Below are positions 1-9,865 of a stretch of DNA of 64,000 nucleotides, one piece after another; within the stretch, counting starts at the first letter, position 1; each line of letters opens with the position of its first letter. The stretch is from Actinopolyspora biskrensis. GTDB taxonomy: Bacteria > Actinomycetota > Actinomycetes > Mycobacteriales > Pseudonocardiaceae. The notes below the pieces were generated by a model that did not search any database, had not been told where the DNA came from, and saw only the letters and a program-made list of their open reading frames with translations. Location: contig NZ_JACBYW010000001.1 of the NCBI RefSeq assembly GCF_013408175.1, positions 744,001 through 808,000 on the forward strand, written 5' to 3'. The position numbers and the translations under genes were made by a program.

Positions 1-792
1 GATCGCTGAGAGCGTCACGGACGGGTGATTGACGTTCCCGAGGGGTAGAGGTCCGCTAGACACGAGAAGGCCCCCGGTTCGTTCCGGGGCGTTGGAGCGG
101 GTGATTTTCGCGCGTCGGGCAGCGCAGGATCCGGGCGGCTCCGGTCCTGTCGGTCGTAAGTCCCGGCGCTCAGGTTCGCGCACTGTCGGCCCGTCTTCGC
201 CGCTCTGCGCGTAACTCCCGGTACGGCGGGCCCGTGGCACGACTCGTGGGGTGAAGTTCCGAAGTCACAACTCCGGTACACGGAAGGCAGCCGGACACCC
301 GTGTCCGGTGCTCCTGCGGCGTTTCCTCTTCCCCCGGCTCGGGTGATCTCTGTCAGTTCGACGGAAGTCGCTCGAACAGAGGGGGCACAGCCTTACGCGT
401 CCACACGGTGCCGGAAGAAGCTTTCCGCGCCCCCTCCGGGGCCCGGCGACGTCTTCCTGGCTCTCACCGGCAGCGCCGGGGATGAGAGGGTGACCTCCTG
501 ATGAGCATCGCTACCCCGGGTATTTGCGTGAGTCCGTTACGTGAATCGGCGACGATGCTGCGCGGGCCCTCGAGCACTGGCTGCGGTAGCCGTCGATGAC
601 GCTGATGCTCCCCGGGCCGCCGAGCACCTTCCTGCTGCTGTTGCCCCACGTGCTCGGCAGCATGCCGGGTGTCGGGCTCGGAGGGATCTCCGGCTGACGT
701 GCCGAGCACGTCAGCCGCGTGCCGCCGACGATCACCCCGAGGGCCGTGGCGGCGACCGACGCAGTACCGCGACCGACCAGAGAGGAGATCCG
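1..792. other. Non-coding or unresolved region upstream of a P450
   Basis: No reading frame here has a recognisable domain or a convincing ribosome binding site. The short frames on both strands are arginine/proline-rich, as expected for non-coding high-GC sequence. It precedes the P450 gene, whose ribosome binding site lies at about 782-787. Confidence 0.5.
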
Positions 793-2019
793 ATGAGTCG
801 AACGGTTCCCGTCCCGCACGGCCTGCCCACGGAACGCGATGCGGGGCCCTTCGCCCCGCCCCGCCGGATCACCCGGCTGCGCGAGGCGCGCCCGGTCAGT
901 CCCATGGTCTTTCCCGACGGTCACGAGGGCTGGATCGTCACCGGCTACGACGCGGTCCGCCAGGTCATGGCCGACACCCGGTTCAGCTCCCGCCAGGACC
1001 TCGACGTTCCCCACGTGCCGTACGAGACCCCCGAGATGTCCGCCCTCACCGAACCGTCCCCGCAGGTGCCGGGCATGTTCGTCACCATGGACCCGCCGGA
1101 CCACACCCGGTTGCGGCGCAGGCTCACTGGCACTTTCACCGCCAAGCGCATGAAGCAGCTCGAAGAGCACGTCATCGGCATCGCCGAGCGGCGGCTGGAC
1201 GAGCTGGCACGTCTGACCCCGCCGGTCGACCTGGTCGAGGAGTTCGCGCTGCCGGTGCCTTCGCTGGTGATCTGCGAACTGCTCGGTGTCCCCTACGCGG
1301 ACCGGGAGAACTTCCAGGGCAACTCGGCCAAGTTCTTGGAGAAGGACGTGTCGCTCGACGAGAAGATCGCCGCGTACAGCGGAATGACCACGTACCTGTC
1401 CGAACTGATCACGAGCAAACGCGCCGCCCCCGGCGAGGACGTACTGTCCGACCTGGCCCGTCATGACGACCTCACCGTCGAGGAACTGACCGGCATGGCC
1501 GTCCTGCTGTTGCTCGCAGGCCACGAGACCACCGCCAACATGCTGGCGATGGGCACCTTCGCGCTCCTGGAGCACCCCGGGAAGCTTGCCGAACTGCGCG
1601 CCGAACCGGACCTGATGCCCGGTGCCGTCGAGGAGCTCATGCGCTACCTGTCAGTCGTCGACACCGTCTACCGCTACGCCACGGAGGACGTCGAAGTCGG
1701 TGGTGAAACGATCGGCAAGGGAGCGACCGTCGTCGTCTCGTTGCTGGCCGCCAACCACGATCCCGAGCGCTTCGACGATCCCGACACCCTGGACCTCCAC
1801 CGCGAGGCCCGCGGTCACCTGACCTTCGGCCACGGCGTCCACCAATGTCTCGGTCAGCAGCTGGCCCGCGTCGAGATGCGTGCCGGGTTCGACGGGTTGC
1901 TGCGTCGCTTCCCGGACCTCGAGCTCGCCGTCCCCGCCGGCGAGGTGAAGCTCAAGACCGACATGAACATCTACGGCGCGCACGAGCTGCCGGTCACCTG
2001 GGCGGAACCGTCCCGGTGA
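793..2019 (+). CDS. Cytochrome P450
   Basis: This is a bacterial class I cytochrome P450 of about 408 residues, the usual length for a soluble actinobacterial P450 that takes electrons from a ferredoxin. The I-helix oxygen-activation motif AGHETT is near residue 242. The K-helix ExxR motif (EELMR) follows, and the haem-binding loop FGHGVHQCLG places the ligand cysteine near residue 352. The ATG at 793 is chosen because GAGGAGAT lies just upstream; extending the frame further 5' adds only low-complexity arginine/proline residues. The gene converges with the downstream MFS exporter and no biosynthetic partner sits beside it, so the substrate is unknown. Family assignment is firm; CYP105/107-like grouping is only an impression. 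Confidence 0.93.
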   Translation: MSRTVPVPHGLPTERDAGPFAPPRRITRLREARPVSPMVFPDGHEGWIVTGYDAVRQVMADTRFSSRQDLDVPHVPYETPEMSALTEPSPQVPGMFVTMDPPDHTRLRRRLTGTFTAKRMKQLEEHVIGIAERRLDELARLTPPVDLVEEFALPVPSLVICELLGVPYADRENFQGNSAKFLEKDVSLDEKIAAYSGMTTYLSELITSKRAAPGEDVLSDLARHDDLTVEELTGMAVLLLLAGHETTANMLAMGTFALLEHPGKLAELRAEPDLMPGAVEELMRYLSVVDTVYRYATEDVEVGGETIGKGATVVVSLLAANHDPERFDDPDTLDLHREARGHLTFGHGVHQCLGQQLARVEMRAGFDGLLRRFPDLELAVPAGEVKLKTDMNIYGAHELPVTWAEPSR

Positions 2020-2049
2020 AACCGGCGGCCGAGCGCGTCACTCGTGGGA

Positions 2050-3357
2050 TCACCCGCATCTCCTCGTGCGAGACGGTCCGTGGTGATCGCGATCGACCTC
2101 GGGGACGGTGCTCGGCACCGGCACGTCCGGGGACGTTGGATTGGCCGACGCGGAAGAACGCGAGCCGTGGGGGCGAAGAGCGGTCCCGAGGACGGCGGCT
2201 GCTGCGGCGGCGAGGAAGGCGCTGGTGGGGCTGTTGATGTCGCTGAGCAGGCCCACCAGCGGGGAACCGAGGGCCTGGCCTGCGGCGATCAGCAGAAAGG
2301 CGGCACCGACGCCGAAGGAGGGAGCGGTGGGGTAGACGTGCGTGCCCCACAGCAGCAGGAGGCCGGTCAGCACGATGTAGACGACACCGAAGAGCGCGGC
2401 GGCGACGAAGATGCTCGGCGAGGAGCCGGCGGCGAGGGCGAGACCGGCGGTGGCCGCGGCCAGGGTCAGCATGGCCGCGATCCATGCGCGGCCGAGGCCG
2501 GTGCGGGTGGTGAGGTCTCCGGTCAGGGCGCCGAGGAGGCCGGCGGCGCCGAGGCCGATCCACATCAGGGTGGAGGTCAGCGGGCCGGCACCGTGGAGCA
2601 CGGCTATTTCGCGGCCGAACGTCCAGACCGCGGAACTGGCCATGCCCATGACACCGGCGGCGATCAGCAGTCGCGGCGCTCCGGGAGGCAGCCAGGACGA
2701 GGGTGACCGAGTCGTGGTGCGGTCCGGGGCGGAGTCGTCGTCCCCGCTGTGCACGCGGTGAACGGGGATGGTTCTGGCGGTCCATACGGTGATCACGGCT
2801 GCGGCCAGCGCGAACGCCGCCCAGGCCAGCCGCCAGCTGTTCCCGAACAGCAGGGCGACCGGTCCGGAGACCATGACTCCGAGACCGGTCCCGGCGTTGA
2901 CCACGGTCTGGATCCGACCTGCTCGGTCGGCGGCGACCCAGCGAGCCACCGCGTCGGCCAGCGGCGGGGAGGCAAGCCCGGTGCTGGACCCCGCGAGCAC
3001 CACCCCGGCCGCGAGGACACCGGCGTGCGGGGCGGCTGCGATCAGCCCCGTGCCCAGCGTCGCCGTCGCTCCGGCGGCGACCGCCACCACGCGCGGGCCA
3101 CATCGTGGAGTGGTCACCGTTGCGAGCACGATCGCCACGCAGTAACCCCCGTAGCTGCCGGAGGCGATGGCACCTGCGGTGGCGGAGTCGAGGGAGAACT
3201 CGGCGCTCAACACCGGAACGAACAACCCGTAGGCGAACCGCGCCAGCCCGTAGCAGACCGCGATCAGCGACAGGCCCGCGGCGGCCAGCCCGGCCGTGTG
3301 CACGGGTGAGCCACCAGTGCGTTCTCCGATGCTCCTGCCTCGGCGATGGTTGGGCAT
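2050..3357 (-). CDS. MFS transporter (YbfB/YjiJ-like)
   Basis: This 435-residue protein has about twelve hydrophobic segments, the usual size and shape of a major facilitator. The first helix carries CYGLARFAYGLFVPVL, a pattern seen in the YbfB/YjiJ group. The loop between helices 6 and 7 (around residues 200-225) is hydrophilic and rich in Asp, Ser and Arg. It is divergent from a TetR regulator across a roughly 100-base gap that holds an operator-like sequence. That arrangement is typical of a ligand-inducible exporter and its repressor. The substrate cannot be read from the sequence. The end of the gene lies close to the convergent P450 stop at 2019. Confidence 0.85.
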   Translation of the reverse strand: MPNHRRGRSIGERTGGSPVHTAGLAAAGLSLIAVCYGLARFAYGLFVPVLSAEFSLDSATAGAIASGSYGGYCVAIVLATVTTPRCGPRVVAVAAGATATLGTGLIAAAPHAGVLAAGVVLAGSSTGLASPPLADAVARWVAADRAGRIQTVVNAGTGLGVMVSGPVALLFGNSWRLAWAAFALAAAVITVWTARTIPVHRVHSGDDDSAPDRTTTRSPSSWLPPGAPRLLIAAGVMGMASSAVWTFGREIAVLHGAGPLTSTLMWIGLGAAGLLGALTGDLTTRTGLGRAWIAAMLTLAAATAGLALAAGSSPSIFVAAALFGVVYIVLTGLLLLWGTHVYPTAPSFGVGAAFLLIAAGQALGSPLVGLLSDINSPTSAFLAAAAAAVLGTALRPHGSRSSASANPTSPDVPVPSTVPEVDRDHHGPSRTRRCG

Positions 3358-3373
3358 GCTCGCCTCGCTTTCT

Positions 3374-3400
3374 TAGTATACCGACCGGTGTGGTTACCAC
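3374..3400. promoter_or_regulatory. Candidate TetR operator in the divergent MFS/tetR gap
   Basis: The segment contains TATACCGACCGGTGTGGTT. ACCGACCGGT is the core type often seen in TetR-family operators, and related ACCGGTGGGTATA follows near 3432-3444. The dyad is imperfect. Position between the divergent exporter and regulator genes supports autoregulation; binding itself is inference. Confidence 0.4.
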
Positions 3401-3440
3401 AATGTACGGCACGGCGTGGATAAGTCAACTCACCGGTGGG

Positions 3441-3446
3441 TATAGT
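3441..3446 (+). promoter_or_regulatory. Candidate -10 box for leaderless tetR transcript
   Basis: TATAGT ends 7 bases before the GTG at 3454, and there is no ribosome binding site in front of that GTG. This spacing would place the transcription start at or next to the start codon, as in leaderless actinobacterial mRNAs. No clear -35 box was seen. Confidence 0.35.
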
Positions 3447-3453
3447 TTCGGGT

Positions 3454-4029
3454 GTGGCGATACGAGCGGAGATGACCCCGGCCGGGCAGCGCGTGCTCGA
3501 CGTGGCAAGCAGGCTGTTCTACAGCGACGGGATCAACGCCGTCGGCGTGGCCCTGGTCGCCGAGACCGCCGGGGTGACCAAAAAGACCCTCTACGACTGC
3601 TTCGGTTCCAAGCGGAAGCTGGTCGTGGACTATCTCCGGCATCGCCATGAGATCTGGTGGTCCCATCTCGAGCAGCGCCTCTCCGGGGCCGTTCCGCCCC
3701 GGACGCTCACACTGGTCGAGGCCTACCTCACCCATCCGGACCTGCACGTCAACCGCGGCTGCGCGTTCCTCAACGCCGCAGCCGAGCTTCCCGCCGACCA
3801 CCCGGGGCTGGACGTGATCCGAGAGCACAAGAAAGCCGTCCGCACCCGGCTCGCCGAACTGGTCGCCGAAGACGCTCCAGCCGTCGACTCCGAGAGCGTG
3901 GCTGAGCACATCTTCCTGCTCATCGAAGGGGCCATCGCCCACATCGGCATCGATGACCACGACAACCGGGCCCAGCAGGCTCGGCAACTCGCCGCCGCGC
4001 TCCTCAACAGCGGTCACGGAGACCGGTGA
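3454..4029 (+). CDS. TetR/AcrR family transcriptional regulator
   Basis: This is a TetR-type repressor of about 191 residues. The N-terminal HTH spans roughly residues 12-50, with AGVTKKTLYDCFGSKRKLV giving the recognition helix. The C-terminal ligand domain includes HVNRGCAFLNAAAELP, a pattern common in one subgroup of short TetR proteins. It is divergent from the MFS gene at 2050-3357 and probably represses both. The start is uncertain: GTG at 3454 fits a leaderless transcript, and an in-frame GTG at 3436 would add six residues. Neither has a good ribosome binding site. The inducer is unknown. Confidence 0.88.
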   Translation: MAIRAEMTPAGQRVLDVASRLFYSDGINAVGVALVAETAGVTKKTLYDCFGSKRKLVVDYLRHRHEIWWSHLEQRLSGAVPPRTLTLVEAYLTHPDLHVNRGCAFLNAAAELPADHPGLDVIREHKKAVRTRLAELVAEDAPAVDSESVAEHIFLLIEGAIAHIGIDDHDNRAQQARQLAAALLNSGHGDR

Positions 4030-4326
4030 GGGGACCGTGCGTGCTTCCTGCGATCAACACGCCTGCACGGACTCGCTGCCGCCGATGAACGGATCTACCT
4101 CGCCCACGCGCTGACCGGCGATCAAGAGCTCGGCGTTCGCTTTCCCGCGGTTCTTCCCGGGGGCCGATTTCCACCGCGAGCGGCCGGCTACGTCGTTGAA
4201 CGAGCCGGAGCGAAGGCCGGGGAATTCGGCTGTTACTCGTGGAGGTGCCGCTCGATCGAGTAGTACCGTGCCCGGATCCGGGCCGCCTTCGGTTTCGGAT
4301 CGGGAGCATTATGATCGGATGGCGGA

Positions 4327-5607
4327 GTGGCAACTTCGAGAAGCACATCCACTGCGCCATCGGTCGTTCCCGGGGCCCCGGATTCGCGGGAGCGGTTGCA
4401 CGCTCTGATGACACGGTACTCGCGTGTCCTCGTTGTCGCTTCGATACCGCTTTTGGTCATCTCGGTGTGGTTCGTGCTCCCGCCCTTCCTCTTTCGCGGG
4501 GAAGACGGGGGCTTCCACCTCCGGGGCGATTTCGAGGTTTACCGCTGGGCCGTGCACACCTGGTTGGCCGGGGGCAACACCGTCGAGAACTGGGCCCCGA
4601 TGCGGAACGGCGAGCTGTTGCCCTGGGTGTACCCCCCGTTCGGGGTGTTGCCGCTGAGCGTGTTCGCCCTACCGCCGGTCACGGTGGGAGTGTTCCTGAT
4701 GTGGGCCGCGGACCTGGCGGCCATCGGCATGACGCTCTACTTGATCGTGCGGTACCGCTGGCCCAGCGTGGGGCCTCGCGGCGCGTTGGCCGTCGCGGCC
4801 GTCGTGCTCCCGTTCACCTTGTGGTTGGAGCCCGTCTACTCGTGCTTCGCCCAGGGGCAGGTCAATCTCGTGCTGATGGGGCTGGTAGCCGCGGACTGCC
4901 TCGTGCCGAATCCGCGGTGGCCGCGCGGACTGCTGGTGGGCATCGCCGCCGCGACCAAGCTCATGCCCGCGGCCTTCCTGGTGTTCTTCTTGTTCCGCAG
5001 GGATTTTCGAGCCGCGGTGACCAGCACGATCACCGCGGTGGTGTGCACGCTGATCGGTTTCGTGATCGACTTCGAGTCCTCGATGGACTACTGGTTCCGC
5101 TACGGCCCGGCCTCCTCCGTGGCAGGTCATGCGCTCGACAGCAACCAGTCGATCATGGGCGCGGTCGCGCGTTGGGGATTCCAGCCGGTGGTGCAGCACG
5201 GGATCTGGGCGGGGGTGTGCCTCGTGCTGACCGTCGTGCTCGTACGCACGGTCGGGCGGGTCGACCCGTCGGTGGCGATGACGCTGACCGGGTTGTTCGC
5301 GCTGCTGGTCTCGCCGACGTCCTGGTCGAGTAACTGGGTTTGGGTCGTTCCCGGGCTGCTGATCCTGCTCGGATCCGCGGTGCGATCCCGCAGCATCAGC
5401 CGGTTCGCACTCGTCGTGCTGATCGTCATCGCGGCCAGGCGGATACCGTTCACCGCGCTCGCGAACGAGAACGTCCCCGCGCTGCTGTGGGTACCGCAGC
5501 AGCTCGTCGGCAATGCCTACGTCGTTCTCGCGGCGGCGTTGTTGCTGCTGACGGGCTGGCAGGCGAACCGGTCCCGCGCGGCCGGGCCCGGATCGGGGGG
5601 TCGGTAG
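4327..5607 (+). CDS. GT87-type polyprenyl-phosphomannose-dependent glycosyltransferase (membrane)
   Basis: This is a polytopic membrane protein of about 426 residues with ten or so hydrophobic helices. An early acidic loop (GDFEVYRWAVHTWLAGG) is followed by WVYPPFGVLPLSVFALPP. This is the layout of GT87/DUF2029 enzymes such as PimE-like alpha-1,2-mannosyltransferases, which use polyprenyl-phosphate-mannose on the outer face of the membrane. GQVNLVLMGLVAADCL and AAATKLMPAAFLVFFL are further family-like segments. The putative catalytic aspartate is in the GDFEVY loop. The start is unclear: GTG at 4327 lacks a strong ribosome binding site and ATG at 4408 is an alternative. It stands alone. The preceding 300 bases (4030-4326) hold no recognisable gene. 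Confidence 0.8.
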   Translation: MATSRSTSTAPSVVPGAPDSRERLHALMTRYSRVLVVASIPLLVISVWFVLPPFLFRGEDGGFHLRGDFEVYRWAVHTWLAGGNTVENWAPMRNGELLPWVYPPFGVLPLSVFALPPVTVGVFLMWAADLAAIGMTLYLIVRYRWPSVGPRGALAVAAVVLPFTLWLEPVYSCFAQGQVNLVLMGLVAADCLVPNPRWPRGLLVGIAAATKLMPAAFLVFFLFRRDFRAAVTSTITAVVCTLIGFVIDFESSMDYWFRYGPASSVAGHALDSNQSIMGAVARWGFQPVVQHGIWAGVCLVLTVVLVRTVGRVDPSVAMTLTGLFALLVSPTSWSSNWVWVVPGLLILLGSAVRSRSISRFALVVLIVIAARRIPFTALANENVPALLWVPQQLVGNAYVVLAAALLLLTGWQANRSRAAGPGSGGR

Positions 5608-6141
5608 GGGCGCTGTCGACCGCCGCTCTGCGTGGATCGGACCGCCCCGCCCCGGTTGTCGGCTCGTCGTGGGGGGAGGTGCGTCGACTTCGGACCGATC
5701 GGCTGTGGTCGTCCGCATCGGCGGAGTCCACCGGTGTCCGTGTTCGGGTACCACCGGGGAGCTCCGCCGGGGGCGGGAAGTTCGGGTACCGGCCGTGGAT
5801 CCGAGAACGGCGCGGGAGACTTTTCCCGGAATCGTGGTGTTCGGTGACCGCCGACGAAATCGCCGAGCACTTCGGAATTTCGCGACGAACGCCGAAGAGC
5901 CGAAGCACGCTCGCGCAGCACTGCTCGCCGAGGTCCCGTCGCAGGTGTGTGCCGAGGTACTCGGGGCCTCCGGTCGGTTGTCCGGACCGGATGCGTCCGT
6001 TGTCCGCCAGAGGCCACGGCGGGGCCGGGCGTGGTCACGGTGCTGGTCAGACGGGTGACCGCCTCGGCCGTGAGGCGGTCCCGCCGGGTGTACATCGACT
6101 CTCCGGCCGTGGCCTCGCGGAGGACGGACCGGCAGCGCGGG
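5608..6141. other. Intergenic region without a supported gene
   Basis: No frame shows a convincing coding pattern. A short stretch near 5844-5890 translates to an HTH-like segment (TADEIAEHFGISRRT), but no complete domain surrounds it. It could be chance or a remnant of a regulator. Confidence 0.4.
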
Positions 6142-6441
6142 TTATGCCTTTTGCGTGGCGGCTTTCTCCAGAACCGCGGCGACGTGCTTCTGGTTGTCCC
6201 AGTCCTCGGCCAGGACCTGGGCGTGCTGCTCGGCTTCCGCCAGCGCCGCCGACAACTTCGCCCAGCTTTCACTCGGCGTCACGCCGTCCGGAAGCTGCTG
6301 CAGTTCGTCCTCGGAGAAGCCCTCGACGTGCAGGACTTTGCCCAGGCCGTTGACGATGGCGCCGTTGACCCTGGCGTTACCGTTCAAGATGGCCTCTCCT
6401 ACCTTCTTGAAGCCGTTACCGATGTCATCGAAGATCGACAT
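6142..6441 (-). CDS. Small uncharacterised protein
   Basis: This encodes about 99 residues starting MSIFDDIGNGFKKVGEAI. The ATG at 6441 is preceded by AGGAAG at good spacing, so the gene is probably real. The first 40 residues are rich in Gly, Asn and Val with amphipathic character. The rest is predicted helical and rich in Ala and Glu (AALAEAEQHAQVLAEDW). There is no signal peptide, membrane segment or cysteine. I do not recognise the family. No neighbour on the same strand is close enough to be an operon partner: the next minus-strand gene ends at 6737. Confidence 0.65.
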   Translation of the reverse strand: MSIFDDIGNGFKKVGEAILNGNARVNGAIVNGLGKVLHVEGFSEDELQQLPDGVTPSESWAKLSAALAEAEQHAQVLAEDWDNQKHVAAVLEKAATQKA

Positions 6442-6736
6442 TTTCGCTTCCTTTCGGCGATTCGTGTGGCAGCCGGCTGGTGCCGCCGTGCCACCGCAGG
6501 CTAGTTGATCTTGGAGGGAACGAGGGGGAGCGCGAGGTATATTCACACGAAGGTGTTTCAGGGCTCGCTCGAACGTCGACGGTCTTCGACGGACAGCGGG
6601 ACATCGCGGTGGGAAGCGGACGGATACCCGCGGTCCGGGGACGAGCTGCTCGGCAGTGCTCGTCCTGCCGCCGGAAGATCCGCCCCCCTTCACGACGGCC
6701 CAGCCCCGTTGGCAGCAACGTCGTGCCCCGCGGTGC

Positions 6737-9700
6737 CTAGGCCTCACAGCAGATTCGGCGTGCCCATTCCGGCTCGTGCCACCACAGGGCGGGATCGCGC
6801 TCGGTCGCGGCGCTGTGGGTTCCGCGGACGGCCGCGGTGCCTGCCGGGCCCTGTGGTCGCGCGAAGGGCCGCATCAGTCGCTCGGGGGTGTGCACCTCTC
6901 CGCCCCGGACGACTCTCCGCACTGCTGCTGCTGCGGTGATGTCGTCGAGCGGGTCGCCGGACACCAGGGACAGGTCGGCGTAGGCACCGGGGCGGACCTC
7001 GCCCAGTTCGCCCTCCAGCCCGAGCCAGCGGGCCGGGTTCCGGGTGGTGATGATCAGAGCCTCCCGTGGGGTGAAGCCGTACCGGACCATGGCGCGCATG
7101 TTCATGTGCAGGGAGATGGCGACGTTGTCCAGCGGCGCGTCCGTCCCGGCGATGACGTACCCACCGCCTCGGTGGATGCGCAGCAGCATGTCCACCTTGT
7201 TCGCCAGCTCGCGGCGCTTCGCCTCGCCTTCTGGGCCGGACGCCTTCTCGGCCTCCGCGCGCAGCCGGTCGTATTCCCACGGGGGGAACAGCACCTTGGT
7301 CCGCCTGTCCTCGATGAGGGAGCGGTCGAATGCGTACAGCGCCGTGGAGGTGAACAGCGTGGGGGTGATCGACATGCCGCTGTTGACGAACAGCTGGATC
7401 GCGTCGTCGTAGGAGTGGCCGAGTTCGCTGACGGTGTGGGAGTAGCCGAGACGGTTGGTCGCACCGGTGTGCTCCATCCCGTCCATGCCGATGTTCGCCG
7501 CGGGGTACACGTAGTGGGAACTCAGCGGCAGGCCTTGCCGGTGCGCCAGTTGAACGGCCTGCTGCTGCAGGTGCACGGACAGCCGCACGTAGGTTTTCAC
7601 CATGTCGTAGTCCAGCGCGAGCGCACGTTCCATCTCCCGCTGAAGCTGCTCGGCACTGAGCGTCGGCCGCATGAAGTTGTAGTAGATCCGGCTGCCGTCG
7701 ATGGCCTCCCCGGTGGCGTAGTAGCGGGGTCCGATGCGCTCGCCGGAGGTCAGCGCTTCGCGCGTTTCCTGCATCTGATAAGCGGGATCGCCCGGCGAAC
7801 GGGTGGTGGTGATGCCGTAGGCCAGCCACGCCCGCCCCTGCCGGTCGCCCCACTGTCGTCCGCGTAGGTGCCAGTGGTTGTGTGCGTCGATCAGCCCGGG
7901 GATCGCGGTCAGGTCCCGCGCGTCGACGGTGGGGCGACCCGTGTGGTGAGACCGCACGGCGGCGATGCGATCACGCGCGAGGACGATGTCGACGTCCCGC
8001 TGCAACGTCTCGGTGTGCCCGTCCCACAGGGCCCCGACCCGCACCACCTGATGTTCCTCGGTGCGTGCCGGTTGCCACGAGAGGTGCAACGGGATGTCGG
8101 AGACGTCGCCGGTGCCGATGTGCACCGAACGCAGGTTGCCCCCGTTGAGGAACAGCAACCTCTCGGAGTCCTGCCAGGACAGCGAGTCGGTCACTTCGCT
8201 GGTCACCCGACGCGGTTCGCCGGTGAACCGGCCTGTGGCGTCCACCGGAACCACCCAAGCCTGTGATTCCACCGAGAACGCGAGGTGCGCCCCGTCCGGT
8301 GACCACACCGGACCGTCATCGCCCCTGGTGCTGATCGAGCGGAACGGCATCACTTCGGTGTACTGCAAGGTGCCGCTGTCCAGCTCGACCCGCAGCACTT
8401 GGCTGGTTCCCTCCCGGAAGCGCTTGCTGTGCGGCTTCACCGCGGCCAGCACCAGCACCCGGCCGTCCGGGGACCAGTCCGGCCGTCCCGGCAGGAACAG
8501 CGGTGGAGTCACTTGCCGGGTCCGACCGGTCCCGAGGTCGGCCACCCAGGTCGCGCCGTCCTGGTCCTGGTAGGCGATGCGGTGGCCATCCGGTGCGAAT
8601 CGGGGGGTGATCTGGGCTCCGTTGAGACCGGTGACCCTGCGCTCGGTGCCGGACTCCAGCTCGTGCAGCCACAGATCGGCCGTGCCCGTTCGGTCCGACG
8701 CGTAGACGATCCGGCGCCCGTCGGGGGAAAAATCCGGGTCGGAGGCGAAGTAGCCGTCGGCGACGATCTTGCGGGGTCGTTCGCCGATCTCCATCAGCCA
8801 CAGCGCGTTGAGTGCCCGGAACGCGATCCGGGTTCCTTCGGGGGAGCAGACCGGACCGGCGATGCCGGTGGCCTTCGGGCCGCGTGCCCCCGGGCGGCGT
8901 TGTCGGTACGAGCGGTGGGGCAGCACCGGAACGGTCGCTGTGAAGGGCACGTCGGTGGCCCCGCTGGTGAGATGGCGCTTGCGCACTCGGCCGTCGGCCG
9001 TGTAGAGCAGTTCGTCGGCGGACAGCCAGCGCGGCGCGAACCCGAACACGTCCTCGCCGGCGGTGATCTCGCTCCGATCCACCATCAGGTCGGACCGAGT
9101 ACCGGTTCGCCGCACGTAACTCAGCGTCGAACCGTCCGGTCCGAGGCTCGGTCCGTGCAGCGTGGTCGTCGAATCGGCTTCGACGAGGCGGCGCACGGTC
9201 CCGCTGGCGAGCTCCACCCGTTCGATGGTCGTGCCGCCCGCGAGGTAGACGACAGCGGTGCCGTCCGGAGACCAGCTCGGCATCGCGGTTTCCGTCCGGT
9301 CGGTGGCGATCGGCGCGATCCGGCCGTTGGACACCGCGAGGGTGTAGAGCTGATAACCGTGCCCGGCCCGATCCGAGCTGAACACGACGTGTCGGCCGTC
9401 CGGGGAGAACCGGGGTTCGCGGTGGTCGTGCGGACCACGGGTGAGCTGCCGCAACGCGGAACCGTCCGTCTCGACCAGCCACAGCTGGAAGTTGCCGTCC
9501 CTGTAGGACTGGAACACCACACTGCGGCCGTCCGGGGACCAGTCCGGCTGCGTCGCGTCCTGGAGTTCACCGGTGAGCTTGCGGGCCTGTCCACCGGAGG
9601 CAGGCACCAGCCAGATGGCGTTGACCAGGTCGAAGGCGATCCCCGCGCCGTCCGGGGACGACGCCGCGCAGATGTTCGTGCCCCCGGTGAGCCGGACGTC

Positions 9701-9865
9701 CCCGGAGCCCGCGCCAGTCGGTTCCGCGACGGCCGCCCCGGACCACTCACCGTGGGGGGTGAGCGTGAAGGCCGCTACCGCACCCGTGCCCACCTGCAGC
9801 GCCTGCCTCCGGTTGAACGTGTGCCGCCCGCCGCGATCCGGACTCCCGGTGTCCGTGGTGTTCAT
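6737..9865 (-). CDS. Tat-exported TolB-like beta-propeller/amidohydrolase fusion
   Basis: The protein is about 1042 residues. The N-terminus carries a twin-arginine signal (FNRRQALQVGTGAVAAFTL), so export by Tat is expected. Residues of about 70-640 contain many TolB/PD40 repeats with the signature SPDGRxVVFxSxRxG and form one or two beta-propellers. The last 400 or so residues are a metal-dependent amidohydrolase: DAHNHWH gives the HxH metal ligands, and VIAGTDAPLDN and NPARWLGLEGELGEVRPGAYADL are canonical for the imidazolonepropionase-like group. The ATG at 9865 is preceded by TGGAGTG. Such fusions occur in secreted hydrolases; the substrate is unknown. The gene is monocistronic. Confidence 0.88.
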   Translation of the reverse strand: MNTTDTGSPDRGGRHTFNRRQALQVGTGAVAAFTLTPHGEWSGAAVAEPTGAGSGDVRLTGGTNICAASSPDGAGIAFDLVNAIWLVPASGGQARKLTGELQDATQPDWSPDGRSVVFQSYRDGNFQLWLVETDGSALRQLTRGPHDHREPRFSPDGRHVVFSSDRAGHGYQLYTLAVSNGRIAPIATDRTETAMPSWSPDGTAVVYLAGGTTIERVELASGTVRRLVEADSTTTLHGPSLGPDGSTLSYVRRTGTRSDLMVDRSEITAGEDVFGFAPRWLSADELLYTADGRVRKRHLTSGATDVPFTATVPVLPHRSYRQRRPGARGPKATGIAGPVCSPEGTRIAFRALNALWLMEIGERPRKIVADGYFASDPDFSPDGRRIVYASDRTGTADLWLHELESGTERRVTGLNGAQITPRFAPDGHRIAYQDQDGATWVADLGTGRTRQVTPPLFLPGRPDWSPDGRVLVLAAVKPHSKRFREGTSQVLRVELDSGTLQYTEVMPFRSISTRGDDGPVWSPDGAHLAFSVESQAWVVPVDATGRFTGEPRRVTSEVTDSLSWQDSERLLFLNGGNLRSVHIGTGDVSDIPLHLSWQPARTEEHQVVRVGALWDGHTETLQRDVDIVLARDRIAAVRSHHTGRPTVDARDLTAIPGLIDAHNHWHLRGRQWGDRQGRAWLAYGITTTRSPGDPAYQMQETREALTSGERIGPRYYATGEAIDGSRIYYNFMRPTLSAEQLQREMERALALDYDMVKTYVRLSVHLQQQAVQLAHRQGLPLSSHYVYPAANIGMDGMEHTGATNRLGYSHTVSELGHSYDDAIQLFVNSGMSITPTLFTSTALYAFDRSLIEDRRTKVLFPPWEYDRLRAEAEKASGPEGEAKRRELANKVDMLLRIHRGGGYVIAGTDAPLDNVAISLHMNMRAMVRYGFTPREALIITTRNPARWLGLEGELGEVRPGAYADLSLVSGDPLDDITAAAAVRRVVRGGEVHTPERLMRPFARPQGPAGTAAVRGTHSAATERDPALWWHEPEWARRICCEA

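Noticed and set aside
5823-6058. HTH-like stretch TADEIAEHFGISRRT as a regulator gene
   Set aside because: Only about 15 residues look like an HTH; the surrounding frame is arginine/proline-rich with no ligand domain and no clear start.
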